From Bacteroidota bacterium (GTDB lineage: Bacteria > Bacteroidota > Bacteroidia > Chitinophagales > Chitinophagaceae), in NCBI GenBank assembly GCA_018268105.1, contig JAFDXG010000046.1, positions 1 to 39,177 on the forward strand: a DNA stretch of 39,177 bases, given 5' to 3'. A program made the position numbers and the translations under genes. Shown here piece after piece: positions 1-8,486 of the stretch (position 1 is its first letter; each line of letters starts with the position of its first letter). The notes beneath the pieces were generated by a model. That model was given only the letters and a program-made list of their open reading frames with translations. It searched no databases and had not been told where the DNA came from.

Positions 1-183
1 ATAGGGGCCACTTTAATGACATTTGCAGAAAATGTAGCCCGCGACAGGGGATATGCAACACTCACTATGCATGCCCGGAAGTCGGCAGTAGGTTTTTACC
101 AGAAATTTGGATACAATATTACCAGTGATGAATTTTATGAAGTTACTATTCCGCATTATGTGATGGAAAAGAAACTGAGGTAG
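1..183 (+). CDS. GNAT family N-acetyltransferase, C-terminal part
   Basis: The window opens inside this gene; 60 residues remain before the TAG at 181-183. The visible part reads as the end of a GNAT fold: GATLMTFAENVARDRGYATL is the helix and beta strand of the acetyl-CoA binding region, and ARKSAVGFYQKFGY is the typical motif in which a Tyr near the C-terminus acts as general acid. Family members move an acetyl group from acetyl-CoA to an amine. The substrate cannot be told from this fragment. The start and the N-terminal half lie outside the window. Confidence 0.8.
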   Translation: MGATLMTFAENVARDRGYATLTMHARKSAVGFYQKFGYNITSDEFYEVTIPHYVMEKKLR

Positions 184-199
184 TGATTAACTGTTAGCT

Positions 200-220
200 G
201 TAAGCTGTCAGCTTTTAGCC
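200..220. repeat. Short AGCTGT/AGCTTT repeat after the GNAT gene
   Basis: Around 190-218 the sequence reads GTTAGCTG TAAGCTGTCAGCTTTTAGC, a run of near-repeated AGCT words that can fold on itself. Such runs are common low-complexity spacers after genes. It overlaps the end of the remnant frame on the other strand. Confidence 0.3.
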
Positions 221-396
221 TTCAGTGCAATGCCTTGTTTGTGGGGCGTGTTCATTTCCTCATATACCTGTTGCGTTTCTTTTTGTGAGACCTGCGTCAG
301 GATAGCTTGAAAACTGGTGGGGATACCTGCAATTGTAAAATGTATATGCCTGGTAAAAAGCGTTCTGTTCAGTATAAAACAATGAGGCAGTAATAT
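208..396 (-). pseudogene. Probable remnant of a glycosidase-like gene (N-terminal region)
   Basis: This open frame of 62 codons lies between GNAT and the DinB gene. It has no ATG, GTG or TTG at its upstream end and is closed by TGA. Its translation contains FQAILTQVSQKETQQVYEEM followed by NTPHKQGIALKA. From memory this resembles the N-terminus of Bacteroidota glycosylases of the five-bladed propeller type (xVYEEVKTPxKYGxVLK), in which the catalytic region follows directly. Nothing of that region is present here. I read it as a truncated leftover. The family link is from memory and is not certain. Confidence 0.35.
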
Positions 397-478
397 TCAC
401 AATTCACAAAATGAGCTATCCTGCACTCATCTGTCAAATGATTATAGAATGGAAGAAGGTTGTCAAATTAGCAGGGAG

Positions 479-994
479 CTAAACGCCGTACTTTTCTTTT
501 AATATTTTTTCATGGTGCCGCCAGTGACCGACGAGTATATAACCCAATGCCTGCGTTGTTACTTCATGGGTGCTTGCAAATCCTCTTTCGTTTAAGGCTT
601 TATCGCTAAGATGTTCAAATAACACAATAGTAAGCTTTCTTACCAGCAACATCTCCTCTTTTAGTCCTTCCAGCGATCGTCCCGAAACCTCTGCGTGTTC
701 TGCATATCCATCATGATCAAACCCCGGCAGGTGTTGTTTTTCACCTCTTGCTATACACATAGCCCGGTATGCAAATACTTTTTCAGCATCTATTGTGTGC
801 TGCAATACCTGTTTTGTTGTCCATTTGCCGGCCGCATAAGCATAGTCGGACTTATCCTCTGGTATTGCAGAAAGAAAAGCAGACAATACGGGTAATGAGT
901 TTGCAATTATTTTTCTAATATCTCCGGTTTCAACTAATGAAACATATACTTCAGAAGATGGGGCATAATCTGCAGGAAGAGGACGCATCATCAT
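479..994 (-). CDS. DinB family protein (putative metal-dependent hydrolase or transferase)
   Basis: A 171-residue protein of normal length for the DinB/YfiT four-helix-bundle superfamily. The family usually binds a divalent metal with three His. Candidates visible here are the His in TTKQVLQHTIDAEKVFAYRA (about residue 66) and the His cluster in VGHWRHHEKILKEKYGV at the C-terminus. The start is one of three consecutive ATG codons (MMMRPLPADY), so it could be up to two codons shorter. Family members act as thiol-dependent transferases, for example with bacillithiol or mycothiol; the substrate here is unknown. It stands alone, with the neighbouring DUF5009-type gene ending 161 bp upstream on the same strand. 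Confidence 0.85.
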   Translation of the reverse strand: MMMRPLPADYAPSSEVYVSLVETGDIRKIIANSLPVLSAFLSAIPEDKSDYAYAAGKWTTKQVLQHTIDAEKVFAYRAMCIARGEKQHLPGFDHDGYAEHAEVSGRSLEGLKEEMLLVRKLTIVLFEHLSDKALNERGFASTHEVTTQALGYILVGHWRHHEKILKEKYGV

Positions 995-1155
995 TTTTTT
1001 ATAAAGGTAGCGATTCGCAACCGGAATATTTATTTAATACCGGCTGCAGGTTCGCTATTGTGCTTCCGTTGCGTCGCAATCACTTCATCTGTATATCCCT
1101 GGGGAGCTATAACCGGAGCGAATGCTAAAACGTAACAATACAATTTATCAGGATG

Positions 1156-2256
1156 CTATACTTTCACGAATATTTTCTTTCGGTAAAGGATATATAATAT
1201 TATCCATTGCAATGCTAGCGAACCCAGCGCATTGCAGGCAGGATGCCACTTATCTGCAAGGTGACCGTAAAAGCCACTGAACAATAATTTGGAACTATAG
1301 TCAAAGTCAATGAATCGCACCATCAGGTAAATGACCAGTGCGTTCATCCCGATTACCTTAAAAAAGAAGGTCCATTTTTTTATACCACGTACATCTATTA
1401 CCCAGTAAAAAGTAGCCAGGAAAGCGAAGGCCATCCCTGCAGTGAGTAAGATGAAAGAACTCGACCATAAATGTTTATTGACAGGAAAAAAACTGTTCCA
1501 TACAAGACCTGATACAATACCAGCCACACCCATACCATACAATTGCAGTAATTTTTTATGCTCTGTAATTTTCGATTGCAACACCGTACCTGCCACTGAT
1601 CCGAGTATAGTAAGACACATGGCGGGAAATTGGGTAAGCAAAGCATTTTCATCATAAGTCTTTTGAAGTAATCGCCCCGGCATAAATGTGCGATCAAACC
1701 AACCCACAAGGTTTCCTTCAAATGACAGGTCACCTGCTCCATAGCCCGGTACCGGAATAAGTAATAATGCAGCGCAATACATAATCAATATACCAGCTAC
1801 CCAAAAAAACAAAGAGCGGACACGGAAATTAAGAAACAAAAAAGTAGTGGCTAATGTGGCAATTCCTATACGTCCCAAAACAGTACCGTAACGTATATGT
1901 GCAGGGTCAAAAATATCAAGTGGGATATTTTTATCAAGGATTCCAAGTATGATCAAAATAATTGCCCGCCGCAGGGCTTTTTTATATAGTGTTTTTTTGG
2001 ACAAACCTTTTTCTAATCCCGAACACAGTGAATAAGACAAAGCAATACCTGCCGTAAATAAGAAAAGCGGGAAAATAAAATCGTAAAAGGTAAAACCATT
2101 CCATGCCGGATGCTTCAACTGGCGGGCAACTGAATCTATCCAGCTTATACCTGTTACCCCTTCCAGTCGCTCAATAAAAGCCCCACCGCCGGAAATAAGA
2201 ACCATATCAAAACCTCTGAGGGCATCTACTGAAAGCAGCCGTTTAGAGTTGTTCAT
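1156..2256 (-). CDS. DUF5009 / NagX-like heparan-alpha-glucosaminide N-acetyltransferase homologue
   Basis: A 366-residue multi-pass inner-membrane protein with about ten hydrophobic segments. The N-terminus LLSVDALRGFDMVLISGGG is the hallmark of the HGSNAT/NagX/YeiB-like acyltransferase group, in which an (L)DxLRG(F/L) motif precedes the first membrane span. FYDFIFPLFLFTAGIALSYS follows, also typical. Homologues are thought to transfer acetyl groups across the membrane to sugar amines, and in Bacteroidota they are often annotated DUF5009. The C-terminus ends in basic residues (YRKKIFVKV). No partner gene is evident. The assignment to family is firm; the substrate is inference. Confidence 0.85.
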   Translation of the reverse strand: MNNSKRLLSVDALRGFDMVLISGGGAFIERLEGVTGISWIDSVARQLKHPAWNGFTFYDFIFPLFLFTAGIALSYSLCSGLEKGLSKKTLYKKALRRAIILIILGILDKNIPLDIFDPAHIRYGTVLGRIGIATLATTFLFLNFRVRSLFFWVAGILIMYCAALLLIPVPGYGAGDLSFEGNLVGWFDRTFMPGRLLQKTYDENALLTQFPAMCLTILGSVAGTVLQSKITEHKKLLQLYGMGVAGIVSGLVWNSFFPVNKHLWSSSFILLTAGMAFAFLATFYWVIDVRGIKKWTFFFKVIGMNALVIYLMVRFIDFDYSSKLLFSGFYGHLADKWHPACNALGSLALQWIILYILYRKKIFVKV

Positions 2257-2603
2257 GCGGGAGTGATTTTGAACTGAAGTTAAGATAATGTGACCATTTC
2301 ATTTTTGCCAATACTCCTTTCACAAAAAAAATAACCACATTATTTTCAACTCTCCTGTTTTCTATCTATCTTTTCTGTCGGATTGAATGATTTACCATCA
2401 TTCTTTCCATAGTTTTAAGTTTTACATGAAACAGCAGACGACAAATATGAGCATTTCACGTTTGTCCTCTCTCTTCCCACAGAAAATGCTGCAAAACATT
2501 TTAAACTGACCTTAGTATAACAATCACCCGTACACTATATCCCTACCCGCTGCATATCCAACATCTTTCACTTTGCTTATTTACTCAATTAATATTTCTT
2601 TTT
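2257..2603. other. Intergenic region upstream of the caspase-subtilase gene
   Basis: This 347-bp divergent gap is AT-rich with no convincing ORF. The only promoter-like pair I see on the plus strand is TTTG at 2572-2575, a 17-nt spacer, and TATTTCTT at 2593-2600. That matches the Bacteroidota TTTG/TAnnTTTG consensus poorly in the -7 box and lies only 3 nt from the ATG, so I do not call it. No terminator or repeat was found. Confidence 0.3.
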
Positions 2604-5246
2604 ATGAAACAAAAAGGACACTCCCTCCATATAGGGCTTAACGCAGTAGATCCTGCCCGATATAACAACTGGAATGGCCAATTATTCGCCTGTGAAAATG
2701 ATGCTGAAGTATATAAAACCATTGCTGAGCAGGCAGGATTCAGCAGTATCACATCACTCCTTACAAAAAAAGCCACCAGTACAAATGTATTGAAGGCAAT
2801 GAAAAAAGCAGCGGCAGAACTGACTGAAGGAGATATTTTTCTCATTTCCTATTCCGGGCATGGTAGTACCATTGCTGACGAGAATAATGATGAACCCGAC
2901 CTGCAGGATGAAACATGGTGCCTCTATGATCGCCAGTTGATAGACGATGAATTATTTGAAGCATTCAGCGCTTTCAAATCGGGTGTGCGTATTTTAATGT
3001 TTTCAGATAGCTGTCATTCTGGTTCTGTTGCCCGTTTCGTACCCGGGGATAACAGTGCTCTGGCTAAACAAATGCAGCAGCAACAGGAAATAGAAAACAA
3101 TCTGATACAGCAGGGCTATTTGTCGCGATTGGTACCACAGGAAAAACAGGCGGGTATCAACAATGCCCAACGCACTGTTCTTAAAGAGATCAAAGTAAAA
3201 CCTGCCTTATCTAAAAACGATATTAAAGCTGCAGTAATGCTTTTTGCAGCTTGCCAGGACAACGAATCTGCACGTGAGCTTGGCGAAAACGGAGTTTTTA
3301 CCGCCACATTGAAAAAAATTCTCCGATCAGGATTACCCGATGCAGTTAAAACTTATAAAGATCTCTTTAAACAAATTAAACTCACTATTCCTAAGGTACA
3401 GTTGCCCAACTTATTTTCTTACGGCAAATCTGTTTCTATGTTTAATTCTGATATACCCTTTAGTATTGAAGGCAATAAAAATGTCAAAATAAGTTTTACA
3501 CAGGAGGCGCAGCCTAAAAAAAAAATAAAAAAGAAGACTAGCGCCAGCGGTCTTATTATTGATACCGGCAAAAAATCCCCTGCAGTAACTACAAGGGGCA
3601 AAGGTGCTAAAGCGCCTCTAAAACCAGTACTGGAAAAAGTGAAAATAACTGCTTCTGAAAATCCCTGGGACAAAGCGTATGAAACCTTTTTTGAAAGAAA
3701 AAAGTCAAAGAAACCCACAGTATTTGTTGAGCCGGATATACAATCCGTATATATAAAAGTGCAGGAAAAAAGAACAACCAGGGATTCATCCACCACTTAT
3801 CTCAACAATTGGCCAAAACCCCAATCAAGCCCTACTGAATTTATCTGGCACCTTGATGATGATCACTCACAACTGCGCAAGGCATGTATAGAAGTACAAA
3901 AGAAATTAAAAGCCGACAAACGTACTGCTGATAATATCCGTATCGGGCATGTAGACACAGGTTATCTTCCCGGTCACCCTAGTATACCAAGAAACCTTTT
4001 AAAAGACCTTGGAGTAAGTTTCTGGAAAGAAGAATTTGGCGCCAATAAAGGAATAGATCTATTGCATACCGGCACTATTGCAGAGCAGGATGGTCATGGT
4101 ACAGCCACGCTTGCCCTGCTTGCCGGCAATACAATTTCGCAAAGCGATTCTTATGCTAATTATCAGGGCGACTTTGGCGCTATTCCATTTGCAGAAGTGG
4201 TGCCCATCCGCATTTGTGATACCGTGTTTAATGCATTTAATGCAAATGATGTGGCAAGGGGGATAGAATATGCAGTGGATTACGGTTGTGAAGTCATTAC
4301 TATGTCAATGGCCGGATACCCTACAAGACAGGTAGCAAAAGCGGTAAATATGGCTTATGAAAAAGGAGTGGTCGTAGTAACTGCTGCGGGCAACAATTTT
4401 GTAAAAGGTTTGGGAAAGCTTTCACCCAAGGCAGTTTTATACCCGGCGCGGTTCGACCGGGTAATAGCGGCTACGGGAGCTTGTTATGATCATGCACCTT
4501 ATGATATGGATGCACCCCGGGACCTTATGAAGGCGAGATCGGAAGGGGGGGAGTTTATGCAGGGAAGCTGGGGTCCCGAAAAAGCTATGGACAAAGCAGT
4601 AGCCGCCTACACCCCAAATGTTGCCTGGGCAAGTTATGATATGCCGTATAAATTTTCCCGTGCGGGGGGAGGTACATCATCTGCCACACCCCAGGTCGCG
4701 GCTACTGCAGCTTTATGGTTGTTATACCATCGCAATGGTCTTAAAAACTTTACCGGCAGCAATGCATGGAAAAAAGTAGAAGCAGTTCGCAGGGCAATAT
4801 TCAGCACGGCAAGTAAGTCGTATCCCTATTATAAAAAATATTACGGCAATGGTATCATACGTGCTTATGATGCACTGGGCGTAGCAGACTTCAGTGGACT
4901 AACACAATCGCCTGAAGCCAGGGTATCCTTCCTGGGAATCATACCCTTTATAAGCACATGGATAAGGAGCAGAAGTAAAAGCAGATCTGCTGCAACTACG
5001 GTACAGGATAAGGAGTTAACTGAAATGATTTCTCTTGAGCTGATACAGGTGATATACCAGGATGAAACCTTAATGGACTATGCCGAAGTAATTGAATTTG
5101 AAAAACCTGAAGGAGCGGATTTTTTACAGGATCCTGCTGCACGTAACAAGTTCTTCGGACTGATCAGACAATCCCCCTATGCTTCAGATTTTCTGAAAGG
5201 TGTGCTGGCAACAAATGCACCTGTGGTAAAAGGAAGACGGAGATGA
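2604..5246 (+). CDS. Caspase-like (C14) and subtilisin-like (S8) protease fusion
   Basis: An 880-residue protein with two complete protease domains. Residues about 5-250 are a caspase/metacaspase p20-like domain: the catalytic His is His86 in SYSGHG and the nucleophile is Cys137 in SDSCHSG, with AACQDNESARELGENGVFT near 216-232 as in bacterial orthocaspases. A basic linker (KKKIKKK near 305-311) leads to a subtilase domain at about 440-760: Asp451 in GHVDTGY, His498 in DGHGT, the oxyanion Asn597 in AAGNN and Ser692 in GGTSSATP. No signal peptide is visible, so a cytoplasmic location is likely. About 110 further residues follow and have no recognised domain. Family knowledge suggests caspase domains cleave after Arg/Lys or Asp and often control cell death. 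The combination suggests one protease matures or controls the other; that is inference. Confidence 0.9.
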   Translation: MKQKGHSLHIGLNAVDPARYNNWNGQLFACENDAEVYKTIAEQAGFSSITSLLTKKATSTNVLKAMKKAAAELTEGDIFLISYSGHGSTIADENNDEPDLQDETWCLYDRQLIDDELFEAFSAFKSGVRILMFSDSCHSGSVARFVPGDNSALAKQMQQQQEIENNLIQQGYLSRLVPQEKQAGINNAQRTVLKEIKVKPALSKNDIKAAVMLFAACQDNESARELGENGVFTATLKKILRSGLPDAVKTYKDLFKQIKLTIPKVQLPNLFSYGKSVSMFNSDIPFSIEGNKNVKISFTQEAQPKKKIKKKTSASGLIIDTGKKSPAVTTRGKGAKAPLKPVLEKVKITASENPWDKAYETFFERKKSKKPTVFVEPDIQSVYIKVQEKRTTRDSSTTYLNNWPKPQSSPTEFIWHLDDDHSQLRKACIEVQKKLKADKRTADNIRIGHVDTGYLPGHPSIPRNLLKDLGVSFWKEEFGANKGIDLLHTGTIAEQDGHGTATLALLAGNTISQSDSYANYQGDFGAIPFAEVVPIRICDTVFNAFNANDVARGIEYAVDYGCEVITMSMAGYPTRQVAKAVNMAYEKGVVVVTAAGNNFVKGLGKLSPKAVLYPARFDRVIAATGACYDHAPYDMDAPRDLMKARSEGGEFMQGSWGPEKAMDKAVAAYTPNVAWASYDMPYKFSRAGGGTSSATPQVAATAALWLLYHRNGLKNFTGSNAWKKVEAVRRAIFSTASKSYPYYKKYYGNGIIRAYDALGVADFSGLTQSPEARVSFLGIIPFISTWIRSRSKSRSAATTVQDKELTEMISLELIQVIYQDETLMDYAEVIEFEKPEGADFLQDPAARNKFFGLIRQSPYASDFLKGVLATNAPVVKGRRR

Positions 5247-5267
5247 GGGAGTTTAGTTTGTAAATAT

Positions 5268-5466
5268 TTTTCTCTCACCGATTTCGCAGATATCCACAGA
5301 TATATTTGTGGATATATCTCTTTCTCTATTCTGTGATAATCAGTGTCATCTGTGAGCAATTTTCTCTCACAGATTTCGCAGATGTGCACAGATTTATTTG
5401 TAATTATATCCTTTTCCTATTCTGTGCTAATCAGTGTCATCTGTGAGAAATTTTCTCTCACAGGTT
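5268..5466. repeat. About 92-bp tandem repeat, two full copies and a partial third
   Basis: Units begin with TTTTCTCTCAC at 5268, 5360 and 5451, giving periods of 92 and 91 bp. Each full unit carries GATTTCGCAGAT near its start and ends in AATCAGTGTCATCTGTGAG. The unit ends (CTCACAGAT and ATCTGTGAG) are complementary, so each copy can fold into a long hairpin. Copy 1 also has a perfect 9-bp inner stem, ATATCCACA at 5290-5298 with TGTGGATAT at 5307-5315. Similar TCTGTG/CACAGA elements are, from memory, common dispersed repeats in Bacteroidota genomes. It sits between the convergent caspase-subtilase and ABC permease genes, where it may also end transcripts. Confidence 0.8.
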
Positions 5467-5474
5467 TATTTATT

Positions 5475-6506
5475 TCACGTTCTGATTTCTTTGCGCATAA
5501 AAAGATAATATGTCAAAGCAAAACATACCGTTGTAGCAGCGAGCAATCCTGTCACTTGTGGCCATACAATCATAATACTTTCCCTGAATGATAATGGCGA
5601 GGGTATAGCGCCGGCCATTTGTTCCATAGTTAAAGGTCCCAGGCTTCTCACAGAAGGCATTAACAGCGTTGTTGCGGCATCTGTATACAACTGGTTTGGG
5701 GCAAGCCGCATAAACGACAAAAGAAGATCATTGTATGATGCTATATCGCCGGGCTGCATATAGTCAGAGCCAGGAAGTATGGATGACACTATGAGATTTA
5801 CAATAATCTGGTAAAATACCGTAAAAAATAACCAAATCCCTATGGCCGTAAGTGCTGATGTAGCTGCATGCCTGAAACTAACAGAAAGGCAGATGGAAAG
5901 ACTCAACCAGAAACCTACATAAATGATACTCAGTACCACAAATGCAAGAATGCGAAGTAACTCCACCGGTTCTATAGGTACACCTGTAATGATTAATCCC
6001 CCGCCAATCATAAGTAAAGCGAGGCAAAAAAACAATACACTTACTACTATTAAAGCTCCAAAAAATTTTGCCAGCAATACATTGTCACGATATACAGGTT
6101 GCGCTATCAGGCGGGTGAGTGTTCCATTGTTTTTTTCTGCATTTATTGCATCAAACCCAAGAGCAATTCCCAGCAATGGCCCAAGAAAACTAATAAATAT
6201 GTGAAAAGTGGGCAGGGTACCATCCGAAATAGTAAGCAGTTTCAAATAGATAAATAAACGATCCGGGTCTTTCATATTTGTTACCGCCTTCCCAATATTA
6301 CCCAGCGATACATACATAGACCCGAGAAATGTAAGAAAAATCAGAGTCAGCATGACAATAAACCGCCAGCTCCGAACATGATCCCCGGTCTCTTTGCGCA
6401 CCATTACCCAAAATGGACTAACAGGTTTATGCTGAACCCGGCTATTGTGCAGTATTCCTTTTGAAAAAATATCTTTGAAATAAACCAGCGGACTTACCAT
6501 TGGCAA
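5475..6506 (-). CDS. ABC-2 type transporter permease (NosY-like)
   Basis: A 343-residue permease of the ABC-2/NosY type with six expected membrane spans. The first lies at about residues 48-70 after KETGDHVRSWRFIVMLTLIF. A loop with INAEKNNGTLTRLIAQPVYRD follows, the coupling region typical of this family (EKxxGTLxxLLSxPxxR). The chosen ATG at 6506 overlaps the upstream ATPase gene by 65 bp. An alternative ATG at 6404 (MVRKETGDH) would remove the overlap but would cut into HKPVSPFWVMVRKE, which I recall as conserved in related proteins. Last gene of the NEW3-ATPase-permease operon. The cargo is unknown. Confidence 0.88.
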   Translation of the reverse strand: MPMVSPLVYFKDIFSKGILHNSRVQHKPVSPFWVMVRKETGDHVRSWRFIVMLTLIFLTFLGSMYVSLGNIGKAVTNMKDPDRLFIYLKLLTISDGTLPTFHIFISFLGPLLGIALGFDAINAEKNNGTLTRLIAQPVYRDNVLLAKFFGALIVVSVLFFCLALLMIGGGLIITGVPIEPVELLRILAFVVLSIIYVGFWLSLSICLSVSFRHAATSALTAIGIWLFFTVFYQIIVNLIVSSILPGSDYMQPGDIASYNDLLLSFMRLAPNQLYTDAATTLLMPSVRSLGPLTMEQMAGAIPSPLSFRESIMIVWPQVTGLLAATTVCFALTYYLFMRKEIRT

Positions 6507-7461
6507 TATTGTTCTTTAGTTTGTTCTCAAAATAACGGTGATATATTTCATCCAGTCCATATTCCTTTTTGTGTACACCAGTTAAATTAAACCCTTTTTG
6601 CACGAAGTAGCGTACTAAATCTGGTGTAATATCCTGACGGCATGACAACTCAACGGTATTTTCTTTTACATCAATATTTTTTATATCATCCCGCATACGA
6701 AGTTCTTCAGCCGGTTCCAGCAAACTCTGTTGATCTTCTCTTACAGTAACGAGTATTACATACGATTCTTCACCAAATAAGTTTCTCGACAGCGTTTCAA
6801 TATCACCTTCCACCAATAATTTTCCCTCAACAAAAATGCCAACCCGGTCGCAGACTTGTTGCACCTGGTGAAGGTGATGTGATGATAACAATACTGTAAG
6901 TCCCTGTTGCCTGCTGAGCTGGTGTATGAGAGATAAAAATTCCTTAATACCACTGGGGTCAATACCCAGAGTAGGTTCATCAAGAATTATTACTTCAGGG
7001 TTCCTGATTAGTACATCAGCAAGACCAAGCCGCTGCTTCATACCCCGTGAATAAGCAGATGTTTTTTTATTCATCTCATCACTTAGCCCAACTATTGCCA
7101 GTGTTTCCTTTGCACGGGTTTCTATTTCATTTTCTGCGATTCCGTTTAGTCGTCCTATATACATCAGGTTTTCAATCGCTGTCATACTATCGTAAAAGCC
7201 TACGCTATCGGGCATATAACCTACTTTTCTTTTTACAGCAATAGGGTTTTTAGTAGCATTTACCCCACACACAAAAGCATTTCCCGCTGCAGGTTCTGTC
7301 AATCCCAGCATCATCAGTATGGTAGTGGTCTTCCCGGCACCGTTTGGTCCAAGCAGCCCAAAAATTTCGCCCTTGTTAATATTTAAATAAAGGTTATCAA
7401 CAGCTTTAAGTGAACCATAGTTTTTCGTCAATCCTTTCAGTTCTATGATGGGAGTCTCCAT
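6442..7461 (-). CDS. ABC transporter ATP-binding protein
   Basis: A 339-residue ATPase subunit. Walker A is GPNGAGKTT at about residue 38, the signature motif is YSRGMKQRLGL at about 144, Walker B is VIILDEPTLG and the switch His is in LLSSHHLHQVQ. After the nucleotide-binding domain (about 1-235), the C-terminal 100 residues match the DUF4162-like extension common in ABC-2 exporters. It hydrolyses ATP to power the permease encoded downstream. The gene starts 6 bp after the stop of the NEW3 gene and overlaps the permease gene, so the three are almost certainly co-transcribed. Confidence 0.93.
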   Translation of the reverse strand: METPIIELKGLTKNYGSLKAVDNLYLNINKGEIFGLLGPNGAGKTTTILMMLGLTEPAAGNAFVCGVNATKNPIAVKRKVGYMPDSVGFYDSMTAIENLMYIGRLNGIAENEIETRAKETLAIVGLSDEMNKKTSAYSRGMKQRLGLADVLIRNPEVIILDEPTLGIDPSGIKEFLSLIHQLSRQQGLTVLLSSHHLHQVQQVCDRVGIFVEGKLLVEGDIETLSRNLFGEESYVILVTVREDQQSLLEPAEELRMRDDIKNIDVKENTVELSCRQDITPDLVRYFVQKGFNLTGVHKKEYGLDEIYHRYFENKLKNNIANGKSAGLFQRYFFKRNTAQ

Positions 7462-7467
7462 AATATC

Positions 7468-8301
7468 TTATCTTCTTCCGTATTTACGAATCAGGTAATA
7501 TACTATTCCCAAAGCAAGCAGGATAACAATTATACCCAACCACCCAGATAATAACGAGGTTTTTACCGTCATACGGAATACCGCATTAGCAGTACTATTG
7601 TTATTCCTTACGGTAAAAGTGGAAACATAATCACCGGCAATAGTTTTATCAGGCACGGTGAGTGTTGCAGTAATATCTTTGGTTTGTCCGGGATCAAGCC
7701 TTTCTACTTTTGACGGATTAAATGTTGCACTCCACTGTGTTGGGGTTTGAGATGAAAATTCAAGATTATCGAGGGGAATCGTTCCTGAATTTTTTACAAT
7801 CAGTTGTATCTGTTTACTTCTGCCTTCTGTTATATCGCCGCTAAGTAGCCCTGTAGGTGTAGAAAAGGTAAGTTCGTAGCTTCCTTTTACTACCGCTTCC
7901 AAATTAAGATGAAGCGTATCGCCGTTGCTGACAGCACTTACAGGAATATTATATTTACCGGGCTTTGCAACAGGAGATGCAGATATTTCAATTGTTATTT
8001 CCTGTGTCTTTCCCGAATCCAGTTTAACCGCTGCAACCATGCTACCCTCAGTGCGAAACAAAGCAACCCAGCCCTCGGGGGCGCTTGCAGCTAATTCATA
8101 AATATGCGAGTATCCGCTACCGTTATGCAATGTAGTATTGTAACGGAATGGATCTTTTACCGCTGCTTCAATATTCATTAGTCGCGCCGTAAAGGTTGAC
8201 TTTCGACTGGTATTACCCTGCTGAGCATGTGTGGACGCTGCAGAAAAAATAAAATAAGTTAAGAGACAAAAGAAAAAATAGGTACAAAATCGTACTGGCA
8301 T
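7468..8301 (-). CDS. NEW3 domain membrane-anchored protein
   Basis: A 277-residue exported protein. It has an N-terminal signal peptide (about residues 1-26, ending STHAQ), a beta-rich ectodomain, and a C-terminal membrane anchor (LLSGWLGIIVILLALGIVYY) followed by the basic tail LIRKYGRR. Residues about 150-245 match the NEW3 (alpha-galactosidase-associated, Ig-like) domain: KNSGTIPLDNLEFSSQTPTQ and PGQTKDITATLTVP. The same three-gene order of NEW3, ATPase and ABC-2 permease is known from other bacteria and archaea, where the NEW3 protein is presumed to be an extracytoplasmic partner. Its exact role is not established. Confidence 0.85.
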   Translation of the reverse strand: MPVRFCTYFFFCLLTYFIFSAASTHAQQGNTSRKSTFTARLMNIEAAVKDPFRYNTTLHNGSGYSHIYELAASAPEGWVALFRTEGSMVAAVKLDSGKTQEITIEISASPVAKPGKYNIPVSAVSNGDTLHLNLEAVVKGSYELTFSTPTGLLSGDITEGRSKQIQLIVKNSGTIPLDNLEFSSQTPTQWSATFNPSKVERLDPGQTKDITATLTVPDKTIAGDYVSTFTVRNNNSTANAVFRMTVKTSLLSGWLGIIVILLALGIVYYLIRKYGRR

Positions 8302-8486
8302 AGCATTAACAAATATTGATAATTGGTTAAAGAATACTTATTCTACCTGAAGTTGATGCGCGAAAATAATAATGCTCAAAAAATGAACTTGTTAATAAAA
8401 TGCAAAAAGAGTACTATGAAATAACTCAAATAAGCTGTATTAGAATCTTATTTTTCATCTCATACTTTTTATTATTCACTTCTGAA

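Noticed and set aside
937..1128. Plus-strand open frame overlapping the DinB start
   Set aside because: It is antisense to the DinB gene for part of its length and the rest has no protein-like motif.
2572..2600. Promoter directly before the caspase-subtilase gene
   Set aside because: The -33 box TTTG is present but the -7 box TATTTCTT misses two consensus bases and lies 3 nt from the ATG.
5268..5466. CRISPR array from the tandem repeat after the protease fusion
   Set aside because: The units are contiguous 92-bp copies, with no short repeats separated by unique spacers and no cas genes nearby.
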